A stretch of 64,000 nt of DNA from Methylotenera_A sp049687015 (GCA_049687015.1 JBAVIP010000050.1:1-64000); one strand, 5' to 3'. Counted from the first letter of the stretch, positions 44,832 through 53,185 are shown. The notes: generated by a model from the letters alone, not told the origin. Numbers and translations are program-made.

Positions 44832-44861
44832 AATTAAGCCAATTTAATTTAAGGCTTAATT
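44832..44861 (+). promoter_or_regulatory. possible RNA hairpin over the phoR ribosome-binding site
   Basis: AATTAAGCC (44832-44840) and GGCTTAATT (44853-44861) are a perfect 9-bp inverted repeat with a 12-base loop. The 3' arm includes the AAGG ribosome-binding site of phoR and ends one base before its GTG start. In the transcript this could hide the start region and lower PhoR synthesis relative to PhoB. The repeat is seen; the effect is inferred. Confidence 0.45.
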
Positions 44862-44862
44862 T

Positions 44863-46191
44863 GTGCCCGATATCCGTTTAAAAGCAGCTTTATTTGTTTG
44901 TGCGCTAAGCGCAGTCTGCTTGTTTTTATGGCTCATCAGCGGCGCCACTGTTGCCTTACTTGTTTTCTCAATTGGCCTTTTACTTTATCTCGCTAGCCAC
45001 ATTCTTTGGCTGCACAAATTACACCTGTGGTTTAAAAAACCAACTTTACAAACAATTCCAGAAGGCTCTGGCGTTTGGGAAGATATATTCAATGCACTAT
45101 TGCAATATGAGCGAAATAACCTCTCCAATCAGGCGCAATTAAGCTCTGCGCTGGAGCGCTTCAACCTCACAGCCAATGCAATCCCGGACGGCTTGGTTAT
45201 CTTAAGCCCCAGCAACGAAATCGAATGGTGCACGCCCCACGCAGAAAATCAGCTTGGCCTGAATTTGGCCACCGATAAAAATTTACCTATCGTTAACTTG
45301 GTCAGAGACAGCCAATTTATTGCCTACTTATATAACGGTGAGTACGAAGAGCCTTTCAAACTCAAATCCTGGCGCAACCCTGAAGTGGTATTCGAAATTC
45401 GGCTGATTCCATTTGCATCCAAACAAAAATTGTTAATCTGTCGCGACATGACGCAGCTTGAAAAAGTCGATACCATGCGCCGCGATTTTATCGCCAATGT
45501 CTCGCACGAGCTGCGCACACCGCTCACCGTGGTAGGCGGGTTTCTGGAAACGCTGAGCGACATGGCTGGCGCGGTGCCGGAAGCGCTGAAAAATTATTTT
45601 GCCATGATGCAAGATCAAACTAGCCGTATGCGCCGCATTATCGAAGATTTGCTCACGCTTTCGACCATAGAAAGCAGCTCAGAAGCGCCTGACGATACCG
45701 AAATCGACATGAGTTATTTGTTAAATACCTTGCAAAACGATGCGCTAGGCTTAAGCCAAAGTCTCTACAAGGCCAAACATAAAATCCATCTCGATGCTGA
45801 CCCTACACTTAACCTAAGCGGCTCGCAGGACGAGCTGCACAGCGCCTTCAGCAATCTGGTCAGCAACTCCATTCGTTATACGCCCAAAGGCGGCGATATC
45901 TTTATTACTTGGAATTTGATAAATGAACAGCCGGTGTTTTCCGTACGTGACACCGGTATCGGCATCGAGCAGCAGCATATCGACAGGCTCACCGAGCGCT
46001 TTTATCGTGTCGACCGTGGCCGCAGCCGCGAAACAGGCGGCACGGGACTTGGGCTTTCCATCGTTAAGCACATTCTCATCCGCCATCAGGCCAAGCTGGA
46101 AATCACCAGCGAAATTGGCGTCGGCAGCAAGTTCAGCGTGATATTCCCCAAATCACGCATGGTGCATAAAAAAGTGACCATGCAGGCATGA
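44863..46191 (+). CDS. phoR: phosphate regulon sensor histidine kinase PhoR
   Basis: Inner-membrane kinase partner of PhoB. The 442-residue protein starts with two hydrophobic segments (about 5-50), then a charged stretch and a PAS domain (about 95-195; FNLTANAIPDGLVIL), the H-box DFIANVSHELRTPLTVVGGF and a HATPase domain (NLVSNSIRYTPKGGDI, DTGIGIEQQHIDRLTERFYRVD, GGTGLGLSIVKHIL). It starts with GTG. Like other PhoR proteins it has no large periplasmic sensor and probably reads the Pst/PhoU state. It overlaps the next gene by four bases (ATGA). Confidence 0.94.
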   Translation: MPDIRLKAALFVCALSAVCLFLWLISGATVALLVFSIGLLLYLASHILWLHKLHLWFKKPTLQTIPEGSGVWEDIFNALLQYERNNLSNQAQLSSALERFNLTANAIPDGLVILSPSNEIEWCTPHAENQLGLNLATDKNLPIVNLVRDSQFIAYLYNGEYEEPFKLKSWRNPEVVFEIRLIPFASKQKLLICRDMTQLEKVDTMRRDFIANVSHELRTPLTVVGGFLETLSDMAGAVPEALKNYFAMMQDQTSRMRRIIEDLLTLSTIESSSEAPDDTEIDMSYLLNTLQNDALGLSQSLYKAKHKIHLDADPTLNLSGSQDELHSAFSNLVSNSIRYTPKGGDIFITWNLINEQPVFSVRDTGIGIEQQHIDRLTERFYRVDRGRSRETGGTGLGLSIVKHILIRHQAKLEITSEIGVGSKFSVIFPKSRMVHKKVTMQA

Positions 46192-46904
46192 GATTAGTAT
46201 TTTTACTATTGGCTTGCAGCTTAGTCACCGCGTGTGCCACCAACTCCCCTTTTGAAAACAAACCCATCCCCGAGCGTAGCGACAGAAGCTCTGCCAACCA
46301 ATTGGCAAAAAATGACTTCGACCGCATGGCCGATGTGGAGCTGGAAGAAAACACGCAGAGCCTGCGCAATTTGATGACCAAGCTCTACAAGCGCAATCCA
46401 AACCAACTTGCCAAAAGCACACCTGACCCGGTGGAAAAAATGGTGGACTGGGTATTTGAAGGCGAGCAGCAGCACCACTTTCAATTTAAGGAAATCGACA
46501 ACAAACAAGGCACCGACGCCATATTTCTGGCGTTTGATGCCAATTACCAAGGCGACCGCGTACTGCCGTTTATCGTCGGCCTGCACACCATGCTGCTAAA
46601 GGCGCACGGCAACAAAACCGATTTTTACCTTACCGATAATATCGACCCGCAAAGCGTGTATAACGTCGCGCGTAATATCGAAATCGCCGCATGGAAACTC
46701 TCTACGGCACGCGATGCGGATGGCAATTTGTATTTACTCACTAACGAAATTAACGACAAAGACCGCAATTTAAGCTTTGAGCGAGAATTCGGCAAAATGA
46801 TAGGCCGCACCGATTTATACGCCATTGCGTTGGCGGAAAAATCGCAACGCTTGATTTCACGCGTGATGCAAAGCCTAGCAACCGCAGTGTTTTTACCGTT
46901 TTAA
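46188..46904 (+). CDS. lipoprotein of unknown function, coupled to phoR
   Basis: A 238-residue predicted lipoprotein: signal MRLVFLLLACSLVTAC with lipobox Cys 16. The mature part is mostly hydrophilic with predicted helices (MADVELEENTQSLRNLMTKLYKRNP) and a conserved-looking central region (TDAIFLAFDANYQGDRVLPFIVGLHTMLLKAHGNKTDFYL). I do not recognise a family with a known activity. The ATGA overlap with phoR implies coupled translation, so it could be made with the phosphate sensor; a role in phosphate response is only inferred. Confidence 0.82.
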   Translation: MRLVFLLLACSLVTACATNSPFENKPIPERSDRSSANQLAKNDFDRMADVELEENTQSLRNLMTKLYKRNPNQLAKSTPDPVEKMVDWVFEGEQQHHFQFKEIDNKQGTDAIFLAFDANYQGDRVLPFIVGLHTMLLKAHGNKTDFYLTDNIDPQSVYNVARNIEIAAWKLSTARDADGNLYLLTNEINDKDRNLSFEREFGKMIGRTDLYAIALAEKSQRLISRVMQSLATAVFLPF

Positions 46905-46913
46905 CCCTCTCCG

Positions 46914-46940
46914 TCATTCCGTACTTGTTACGGAATCCAG
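46914..46940. repeat. REP-like hairpin after the phoR-linked lipoprotein
   Basis: ATTCCGTA (46916-46923) and TACGGAAT (46929-46936) form a perfect 8-bp stem with a 5-base loop, within the common intergenic repeat type GTCATTCCG ... CGGAATCCAG. It lies just after the lipoprotein stop and may stabilise or help terminate the phoBR transcript, though no T-run follows. Confidence 0.6.
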
Positions 46941-46954
46941 TTAATAAGATATAA

Positions 46955-47482
46955 GTCGGGGGTAGCCCGACGGCTAGTTACTTTCTTTTAACTGCCTGAA
47001 AAGAAAGTAACCCAAGAAAACGGCACCCCGACATCACGGCCTGACGGCTTCCTTGCGTTGCTCGACAAAATAAGCGGCTGCGCAACTCAACCTAGTGGCT
47101 TGTAAAAATCACAAGCCACTGCGGGATTCGAACAAGTGCTCGCCTTCATCTTATTTTGTCTGCGCTACTCAGCGTGATGTAAGGGGAACAGAAAACCCGC
47201 TAAGCACATGCCCTGTGAGGCAATATCCATAAGGCTTCCAGAGCATCGTCTTGCAGTTGCATTCATATGGTTTTGACTTTAAATCCCCCTTGCCGCGCCT
47301 TCGGCTTGAGCGGCAGATGGAAAGCGGCGAGGACTGTTTGAGTGCTGAAAGCGCGAGTTCCGCAGCCGCCCAGATGCTGCGCTAAGACCGAAGGAAACAA
47401 GCGGCAGCGGGGTAGCCTTTTCTTTGGTTTCTTTCTTTTGGCTACGCAAAAGAAAGAAACTCGCTAGTCGCGCGAGAGCGAC
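46955..47482. repeat. about 500-bp non-coding element with inverted hairpin ends
   Basis: This gene-free stretch begins and ends with matching structures in opposite orientation. The left end has GTTACTTTCTTTT (46977-46989) pairing with 46999-47011; the right end has GTTTCTTTCTTTT (47427-47439) pairing with 47448-47460, both perfect 13-bp stems. Inward of them, AACCCAAGAAAACGGCACCCC on the left is mirrored on the right as AACCAAAGAAAAGGCTACCCC (read on the minus strand); 9 to 11 further bases outside the stems also resemble each other. Internal stems include 47064-47074 with 47150-47160 (11 bp) and 47094-47103 with 47111-47120 (10 bp). No protein-coding frame was found convincing. The layout suggests a small mobile or structured RNA-forming element. 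I recall similar AAAGAAAGTAAC-type repeats between genes in other proteobacteria. Confidence 0.65.
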
Positions 47483-47500
47483 ATTCAGAATTAGCCCCGA

Positions 47501-47965
47501 TTACGGTAGTTGCAAATGTTCGTCGGGAATACGGTCTTTTGGGTCAATGTACAATCCAAGATTGTCACATGCAGTTTGGATATTTTTAACTATATGATCA
47601 AACTTGTGATCATTCTTACTGTGCATCCAATTTGCAATCGCAATCAGATTTGTAGCTGCACTATATATTTTATCTTTGTGTGGAAGGAAAAATATTTTTC
47701 CTTCCACACAATATAGCGGGATTAATGCCATATCTTCGTAAAGCCTCCCAGATAATTCCCTCAATTTTTCAAAAATTTCCTTAAGGTCATCTTGAGAGAT
47801 TACATCAGGGTTATGAATCCTATGTGCGTAACGCACGAAAGTGTGGGAAATATCTGCGAGTGTTTTCTTAAGCTGATGTACTGGCTCAATAACTAACTTT
47901 AAAAAGATTTGCCCTGCCACAAATATCAAAAGTCCCGCTATGACTGTCTGAGCTACAGTTCCCAT
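47501..47965 (-). CDS. unrecognised membrane-anchored protein, contains palindrome
   Basis: A 154-residue protein I do not recognise. It has an N-terminal hydrophobic segment (about 5-26: VAQTVIAGLLIFVAGQIFLKLV) with a soluble, mainly helical remainder rich in His, Lys and Ile (SHTFVRYAHRIHNPDVIS, ELSGRLYEDMALIPLY). Topology suggests one membrane anchor with a cytoplasmic domain. Codons covering residues about 85-97 lie in a perfect 36-bp palindrome (47676-47711). It sits alone between the structured element and the molybdopterin oxidoreductase, with its stop about 20 bases from the element, so it may be part of the same accessory insertion. Confidence 0.65.
   Translation of the reverse strand: MGTVAQTVIAGLLIFVAGQIFLKLVIEPVHQLKKTLADISHTFVRYAHRIHNPDVISQDDLKEIFEKLRELSGRLYEDMALIPLYCVEGKIFFLPHKDKIYSAATNLIAIANWMHSKNDHKFDHIVKNIQTACDNLGLYIDPKDRIPDEHLQLP
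47676..47711. repeat. perfect 36-bp palindrome inside a gene
   Basis: The left half TTGTGTGGAAGGAAAAAT is followed immediately by its exact reverse complement, with no spacer. Bases 47675 and 47712 break the symmetry. It is inside the 154-residue gene and is translated there as part of VEGKIFFLPHK. A perfect no-spacer palindrome of this length would form a cruciform or a long RNA stem. Confidence 0.9.
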
Positions 47966-47977
47966 AATATCTCTTTC

Positions 47978-50107
47978 CTACCCCAGTTCCACTTGCACCA
48001 AATTATCACTAAACGTCGTCGAATGCCCCATATCGCCAAACTCCGCTGAGCTGATGCAATTGACTGTGCCTTTATTCAACTGGTGCCAATAGCCCAGCGT
48101 GGCAACGACAATACCGGGGTTGACATCTTTGGTGATGCGCGCATCGCCCTCAAACGCGCCGCGGTCGTTAAACACTTTCACCTTAACACCTTCTTTAATG
48201 CCGCGCATTTCGGCATCTGCCGGGTGAATCATCACAAACTGCTCGCCCTGGCCTTTGATTTTTTCCGCCATGTTAGCGTAGCAGGAGTTCAAAAAACCAT
48301 GGCTTTTTGGCGAGATGATGTTGAGCGGATATTTCTTGGCCAACGCAGGGTTGCTATCTGCGCTTTCTCTATTGGCCACGTAGTCTGGCAATGGGTCCAA
48401 AACTTCACCCGGCTGAAAGCCTTCGTACATTTGGCGGAACGGCCCTGCCACAAAGTTTTTCGCACCTTCGACCATGAGCATGCATTTACCTGTCGGCGTG
48501 GGGAAGTTGCCTTGTTTGTGTGGCGCACGGTCATCTTTGGTGCCCACTTTAAGCTTGGCAAAGCCATGCTCACGCATGTAGGCTAAATCGTAGCCGTCAC
48601 ACGCGGGCGCATCCCAAGCCACGTAGTTTTCCAGACATTCGGAATCTGACCATTTGAAGTTGTCTTCTTCAAAACCCAGGCGCTTGGCTAAACGGCGGAA
48701 AATTTCGTTGTTCGGCAGCGCCTCGCCGGGCGGCTCAATACATTTGGCGTTGTAGGTCAAATACAGATGTCCCCAAGATAAAATCATGTCTTCCATCTCC
48801 GCGCCCATGGCGGCTGGCAGCACGATATCCGCATAGGCGGCGGTGTCGGAAATAAAGTGATCGGCCACAATGGTAAATAAATCTTCGCGCTCAAGGCCTT
48901 TAATAATTTTATCGGTTTCCGGCGATTGCGTGACGGGATTGGTGTTCCATACCATCAGCGATTTAATTGGAGTCTTGAGTTTGATTTCGCCCGTGAGCAC
49001 ACGTCCCAACTGTAGAATATTGGCAACTTGCGTGCCCTCCGGAATCAAATCCGGGCGCGAAATCACATCAAAACGGTAGGGGTGTTCCCACACCGGGAAT
49101 TGCAATATGCCTCCCCCCACATGGCGCCAGGCACCAATCAGCGCAGGCAAACAAGTCACAGCACGAATGGCCTGGCTGCCGCCATAACTGCGTTCTAAAG
49201 CCACCCCAATACGAATTGCGGCAGGTGCTGTAGTGGCGTATTCACGTGCAAATTTGCGAATGTCCGCCGCGGGGATGCCGGTGATTCTCTCCGCCCATTC
49301 CGGCGTGCGTGTTTTTGCGCGCCCGGCAAGCTCTTTAAAACCAACAGTGTAGTTGTCGATGTAATCTTGGTCTTGCAAACCTTCTTGAATGATCACATTC
49401 ATCATCGCCATCGCCAAGGCGCCATCTGTACCAGGCTTAGGCGCAATGTGCCAATCCGCCTCTTTGGCGGTGCGTGAGGCATAGCTATCCACCACTACAA
49501 CCTTGGCACCTTTTTTCTGCGCCTCATGCACAATGTGCCAATGATGCAGATTGGTAGAGACTGAATTAGACGCCCACACCACGATGTATTTGGAATGAAT
49601 AAAGCTTTCCGGATCTACCCCGGCAGTCGGCCCCACAGTCAATAACCATGCGGTGCAAGAGCCTTCTCCACAAAAGGTGCGCTCACACACAGTCGCGCCC
49701 ATGCGATTAAAAAACGCGTCGCCGCCATTTAAGCCGTGCACTAAGCCTTGGTTGCCCAAATAACTCACAGGCATAATGGCTTGCGGGCCATCGCTGGCCA
49801 TAATACCTTTCCATTTGCTGACGATTTCATCTAAGGCTTCATCCCAAGTAATGCGCTTGAATTGCTTGCTGCCCTTGGGGCCGGTGCGCTTCATGGGGTA
49901 AAGCAGACGGTCGGGATGATAATGGCGCTTTTCATAATCTTTTAGTTTGACGCACAAACCACCGCGCGTCATGGGGTGCTCGGTATTACCTGTGACCGCA
50001 ATCAGTTTTTCGTTTTTAACATGAAACACCATGCTGCAGGTATCGGGGCAATCGTGCGGGCAACCGCCGTGAAAGGTCTTTACATCGGCATCAACAGGCT
50101 TGTTCAT
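47978..50107 (-). CDS. molybdopterin oxidoreductase (DMSO reductase family) with 4Fe-4S site
   Basis: A 709-residue catalytic subunit of the complex molybdopterin family (BisC/formate dehydrogenase-like, COG0243). The N-terminus has the 4Fe-4S cysteines in GGCPHDCPDTCSM and later RGGLCVKL. MGD-binding segments include VVWASNSVSTNLHHW and LMVWNTNPVTQSPETDKI; the C-terminal dinucleotide domain starts near LNIISPKSHGF. No Tat or Sec signal is seen, so it is cytoplasmic. The frame opens 30 codons earlier but the ATG at 50107 fits the family. No electron-transfer subunit is adjacent. The substrate is unknown. Confidence 0.9.
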   Translation of the reverse strand: MNKPVDADVKTFHGGCPHDCPDTCSMVFHVKNEKLIAVTGNTEHPMTRGGLCVKLKDYEKRHYHPDRLLYPMKRTGPKGSKQFKRITWDEALDEIVSKWKGIMASDGPQAIMPVSYLGNQGLVHGLNGGDAFFNRMGATVCERTFCGEGSCTAWLLTVGPTAGVDPESFIHSKYIVVWASNSVSTNLHHWHIVHEAQKKGAKVVVVDSYASRTAKEADWHIAPKPGTDGALAMAMMNVIIQEGLQDQDYIDNYTVGFKELAGRAKTRTPEWAERITGIPAADIRKFAREYATTAPAAIRIGVALERSYGGSQAIRAVTCLPALIGAWRHVGGGILQFPVWEHPYRFDVISRPDLIPEGTQVANILQLGRVLTGEIKLKTPIKSLMVWNTNPVTQSPETDKIIKGLEREDLFTIVADHFISDTAAYADIVLPAAMGAEMEDMILSWGHLYLTYNAKCIEPPGEALPNNEIFRRLAKRLGFEEDNFKWSDSECLENYVAWDAPACDGYDLAYMREHGFAKLKVGTKDDRAPHKQGNFPTPTGKCMLMVEGAKNFVAGPFRQMYEGFQPGEVLDPLPDYVANRESADSNPALAKKYPLNIISPKSHGFLNSCYANMAEKIKGQGEQFVMIHPADAEMRGIKEGVKVKVFNDRGAFEGDARITKDVNPGIVVATLGYWHQLNKGTVNCISSAEFGDMGHSTTFSDNLVQVELG

Positions 50108-50222
50108 TTTAAAAATATCCCCCAAATCGATTAACACATGTTTTTTGTTTTTACTATATACCCACTTGTATAGCTTGTGTAATTTTTTTAATTGCATCGC
50201 AAAACGTGATTAAAATAGGCGA

Positions 50223-51389
50223 ATGAACAAGCCGACTGATACTCCATTACGATTGTTAAACAATTTAACTGCCAGCCAGTTTTTAGCCGAGTATTGGCAG
50301 AAAAAACCGTTGCTGATCCGCAGTGCGATACCCGATTTTAAGGGGCTGCTCAACCCCAATGAGCTTGCAGGCCTGGCATGTGAAGATGACGTGCAATCCA
50401 GAATTATCAGACATAGCAAAGGCAAATGGCAGGTGGAGAATGGCCCGTTTGATGAAGCTGACTTTACTCAACTGCCTGCAAGAGACTGGACGCTGCTGGT
50501 GCAGAGCGTAAATCACCACTTGCCCGAAGCGGCAGGTTTACTAAGCCAGTTTAATTTTATTCCACACACGAGGCTGGATGACCTGATGGTGAGCTACGCG
50601 CCTGACGGCGGCGGCGTGGGGCCGCATATAGATTCATATGATGTGTTTCTGCTGCAAGGCAGCGGCCAGCGCCGCTGGAAAATCAGCGGAACTAATAATA
50701 AAAATCCAGCTGATTTGAGCCTGATTGAAAATGCGCCGCTAAAAATTTTAAAGCATTTTGAAACCGAGCAGGAATGGGTGCTGGAAGCGGGCGACATGCT
50801 CTACCTGCCGCCGCAAATCGCGCACTGGGGAACCGCAGTGGGTGACGATTGCATGACCTACTCCATTGGCTTTCGCGCGCCTAAAACGCAAGAGTTGATG
50901 CATGAATTTCTCAATTATCTGCAGGACAATATTCAGGCAGAAGGTCTATATACAGACCCTGATTTAAGCGTGCAGGAACACCCTGCTGAAATCAAAAGTG
51001 AAATGATTGATAAAGTGAGTGGGATGCTGCAAACAATTACTTGGGATAAAAATAGTGTGGCTGATTTCTTAGGAAAATATCTCACAGAACCCAAGCCGGA
51101 TATGGTTTTTGAGCCAGCCAGAAAAATCTCTCAAACTGAATTCATCAAAAAGCTTAGCAAAAAATCATTGTTATTAAATCTAAAATCCCAGTTGCTGTTT
51201 ACGCAAAATAATTTTTACTTAAACGGCGAAAAGTTGATTGTAGCGGCAGAACTGATTGGCTGTATGCAAGATTTGGCAGATAATCGCATTTGTGAAACAC
51301 CTGCCCTGCAAGCCAATATCCATGCGGCTCTTGGCAATGCTTTACTTGAAGCTTATCTAGCTGGTTTTGTGTGCTTTAATCACGAATAG
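50223..51389 (+). CDS. roxA: ribosomal protein L16 arginine hydroxylase (RoxA/YcfD)
   Basis: A 2-oxoglutarate/iron oxygenase of the JmjC-cupin type that hydroxylates an arginine of ribosomal protein L16. The 388-residue protein has the iron ligands H135 and D137 in GPHIDSYDVFLLQ and H201 in QIAHWGTAVG; QRRWKI follows the first motif. The C-terminal winged-helix-like part (about 265-388) is present. The length matches the E. coli homologue closely. It is divergent from the molybdopterin gene. Confidence 0.94.
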   Translation: MNKPTDTPLRLLNNLTASQFLAEYWQKKPLLIRSAIPDFKGLLNPNELAGLACEDDVQSRIIRHSKGKWQVENGPFDEADFTQLPARDWTLLVQSVNHHLPEAAGLLSQFNFIPHTRLDDLMVSYAPDGGGVGPHIDSYDVFLLQGSGQRRWKISGTNNKNPADLSLIENAPLKILKHFETEQEWVLEAGDMLYLPPQIAHWGTAVGDDCMTYSIGFRAPKTQELMHEFLNYLQDNIQAEGLYTDPDLSVQEHPAEIKSEMIDKVSGMLQTITWDKNSVADFLGKYLTEPKPDMVFEPARKISQTEFIKKLSKKSLLLNLKSQLLFTQNNFYLNGEKLIVAAELIGCMQDLADNRICETPALQANIHAALGNALLEAYLAGFVCFNHE

Positions 51390-51398
51390 GGAGGTACT

Positions 51399-51893
51399 AT
51401 GAGCGAAATTGAACTGATACCCGACAGCATCATTTTGGGCGAGCGCAATTACGAAGCGGCGCTTGATGTCATCATTGCAGAGGCGGCTAGTGAACTGCTT
51501 GTTTTTGACCAGGATTTTTTAAAGGGTGATTATGCCGGCCAAAAGCGTTTTGAGCTTCTTTATCAATTTTTAAGCAGCAATCCGCTCAGCAAGCTGACGA
51601 TTATTTTGCAGGATGCACAACATTTTATTAATCATTGTCCAAAATTATTTGAATTGCTGAGACTTTTTGGGCACAAAATGACCGTATACGAAACCAACGA
51701 TGCGGCAAAAGTCGCCAAAGATTGTTTTGTGATTGCCGATAAACGCCATTATTTGCGCCGTTTTCACATTGATCAAGCGCGCTTTAAGTTTGCATTTGAT
51801 GATGAAGAAATGGTAGCCAATTTATCGACGCGCTTTGATGAACTACTCGCAGAGACCGCCAATACATTATCTGTCACCAAACTAGGTTTATAA
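51399..51893 (+). CDS. DUF7931-like protein
   Basis: A 164-residue soluble protein with no signal peptide. The sequence (YEAALDVIIAEAASELLVFDQDFLKGDY, LTIILQDAQHFINHCPKLFELLRLFGH, FVIADKRHYLRRFHID) looks like a compact alpha/beta domain reminiscent of phospholipase D-type folds, but no HKD motif is present. I believe it corresponds to the DUF7931 family found next to roxA in betaproteobacteria. Function unknown. It starts 9 bases after roxA with an excellent ribosome-binding site (GGGAGG). Confidence 0.8.
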   Translation: MSEIELIPDSIILGERNYEAALDVIIAEAASELLVFDQDFLKGDYAGQKRFELLYQFLSSNPLSKLTIILQDAQHFINHCPKLFELLRLFGHKMTVYETNDAAKVAKDCFVIADKRHYLRRFHIDQARFKFAFDDEEMVANLSTRFDELLAETANTLSVTKLGL

Positions 51894-51924
51894 ACATTCG
51901 GCTTGTAGATTAGAAACTGAAGTC

Positions 51925-52740
51925 ATGAAAAAATTACTTTTGGTTTTGTTATTGTTTGGCTTTTCTGCCATTAGCCTTGTGATTAGCGCAGAAACTGAAT
52001 TTAAAATCATTACCTTGCAGCACCGATTTGCCAACGACCTGCTACCCGTCATAGCGCCTATGGTTGGCGCGGACGGCACGGCTACTGGCATGGATAATCA
52101 GCTTATTTTGCGTGCCGCACCAGAGCGCATGCGCGAAATCGAGGCCACTGTCGCGAAACTGGATGCGGCGAGAGTGAATCGAAAAATTACCGTAAACACC
52201 AGTAACAGCGAGCAAACCCGGCAGGATCGCACCGAAGCCAGTGGCAAGGTAAAAGTGGGTAAAGTGACTGTGGCCAACGACAGACGCGCGCCGCCAAACA
52301 GTGGTAACGTGGATATAGCACGCAACGCTCGCAACACCCAGCAGAACAGCAGCCAGTTTATTAATGTTCTGGATGGCGAGCGTGCTTTTATTCGCGTGGG
52401 GCAGATTGCGCCGTTTACGCAAGAATGGGTGACTATCACCAGGCGCCATATACAAATTGAGCGCATAACCGATTGGCAGGAGATTAGCACAGGTTTCGCG
52501 GTACGACCACGTACGGTTGGCAATCAGGTAGAATTAGAAATCACGCCGCGTATTGCAAAATTAAATAGCAGCGGCTATATTGATTTTGAAGAACACACAA
52601 CCACTTTACGCACGACGCTGGGGGATTGGGTAGATATCGGCGCTACGATGCAACAAAATGATGAAGTCAGCCGCAAAATTTTGGCTGTACAAAATATGTC
52701 CCGCCAGCAAAAATCCAGCTTGGTCATTAAAGTTGATTAA
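51925..52740 (+). CDS. short secretin-like exported protein
   Basis: A 271-residue protein with a signal peptide (about 1-22). The N-terminal part (FKIITLQHRFANDLLPVIAPMVGADGTATGMDNQLILRA ...) has the arrangement of a secretin N0/N1 domain; the C-terminal half (EISTGFAVRPRTVGNQVELEITPRI ... LRTTLGDWVDIG) resembles the beta-rich part of a secretin. It is far shorter than pore-forming secretins (about 500-700 residues), and no other secretion genes are near. It may assemble with or regulate a type II or type IV pilus system, or be an independent protein. It follows the DUF7931-like gene by 31 bases. Confidence 0.75.
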   Translation: MKKLLLVLLLFGFSAISLVISAETEFKIITLQHRFANDLLPVIAPMVGADGTATGMDNQLILRAAPERMREIEATVAKLDAARVNRKITVNTSNSEQTRQDRTEASGKVKVGKVTVANDRRAPPNSGNVDIARNARNTQQNSSQFINVLDGERAFIRVGQIAPFTQEWVTITRRHIQIERITDWQEISTGFAVRPRTVGNQVELEITPRIAKLNSSGYIDFEEHTTTLRTTLGDWVDIGATMQQNDEVSRKILAVQNMSRQQKSSLVIKVD

Positions 52741-52945
52741 AAATAGCTTTATCAGATAAGTTAAGCATGAGGTTTCACCCGTAAAGTGTTGCAAATCAAC
52801 GACTTTTTGGCCTATTGTTCATCATTAATCCAAAAAATACTGGAGTTTTTTATAATTGCTGGTAAAATGCTGCCACTCGGTTGGGCTAAAGGTGGTCCGC
52901 CGTAATTGGTTAAACTTTTAGTCTAAATACGTTAAGGAATACAAA

Positions 52946-53125
52946 ATGACACGTTCTGCTCTACTTGCTGCATTATTAGCGCTTGCATTAACTGCTTGCA
53001 ACAAACCTGAAGAAGCTGCTCCTGCTCCTGAAGCTGCACCAGCTGCTGAAGCTCCTGCTGCTGCGCCAGCTGAAGCTGCTCCTGCTGAAGCTGCTCCTGC
53101 TGCTCCAATGGAAGAGAAAAAATAA
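52946..53125 (+). CDS. 59-residue Ala/Pro/Glu-rich lipoprotein
   Basis: A very small lipoprotein. The signal MTRSALLAALLALALTAC has a clear lipobox (LTAC, Cys 18). The mature 42 residues are almost entirely Ala, Pro and Glu in repeats such as EAAPAPEAAPAAEAPAAAPA, ending MEEKK. A good AAGGA ribosome-binding site (52934-52938) and a strong terminator right after (53157-53185) support a real, single-gene transcript, probably well expressed. The Ala/Pro-rich stretch would be an extended linker. The function is unknown; small periplasmic lipoproteins can act as envelope spacers. Confidence 0.8.
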   Translation: MTRSALLAALLALALTACNKPEEAAPAPEAAPAAEAPAAAPAEAAPAEAAPAAPMEEKK

Positions 53126-53156
53126 GCTATTAAACTAATTTAGTTTTTAACTTATG

Positions 53157-53185
53157 AAAAAGCCGACATTAAGTCGGCTTTTTTT
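53157..53185. terminator. bidirectional intrinsic terminator
   Basis: AGCCGAC (53161-53167) pairs with GTCGGCT (53173-53179) across a 5-base loop, flanked by A on the left and T on the right. It ends the small lipoprotein gene on the plus strand and the dapA-bamC-hydrolase unit on the minus strand. Confidence 0.9.

Noticed and set aside
44829..44834. TATAAT before phoR as a separate promoter
   Set aside because: No acceptable -35 box exists at 16-18 bases, and the hexamer overlaps the hairpin; phoR is more simply transcribed with phoB.
47121..47133. A tRNA T-loop-like sequence (GTTCGAATCCCGC on the minus strand)
   Set aside because: The preceding bases do not pair to form the T stem, and no acceptor, D or anticodon arms are found around it.
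50108..50197. Thirty-codon N-terminal extension of the molybdopterin oxidoreductase
   Set aside because: Family members begin a few residues before the CPHDCPDTC cluster; the extension is Lys-rich and looks like translated upstream region.
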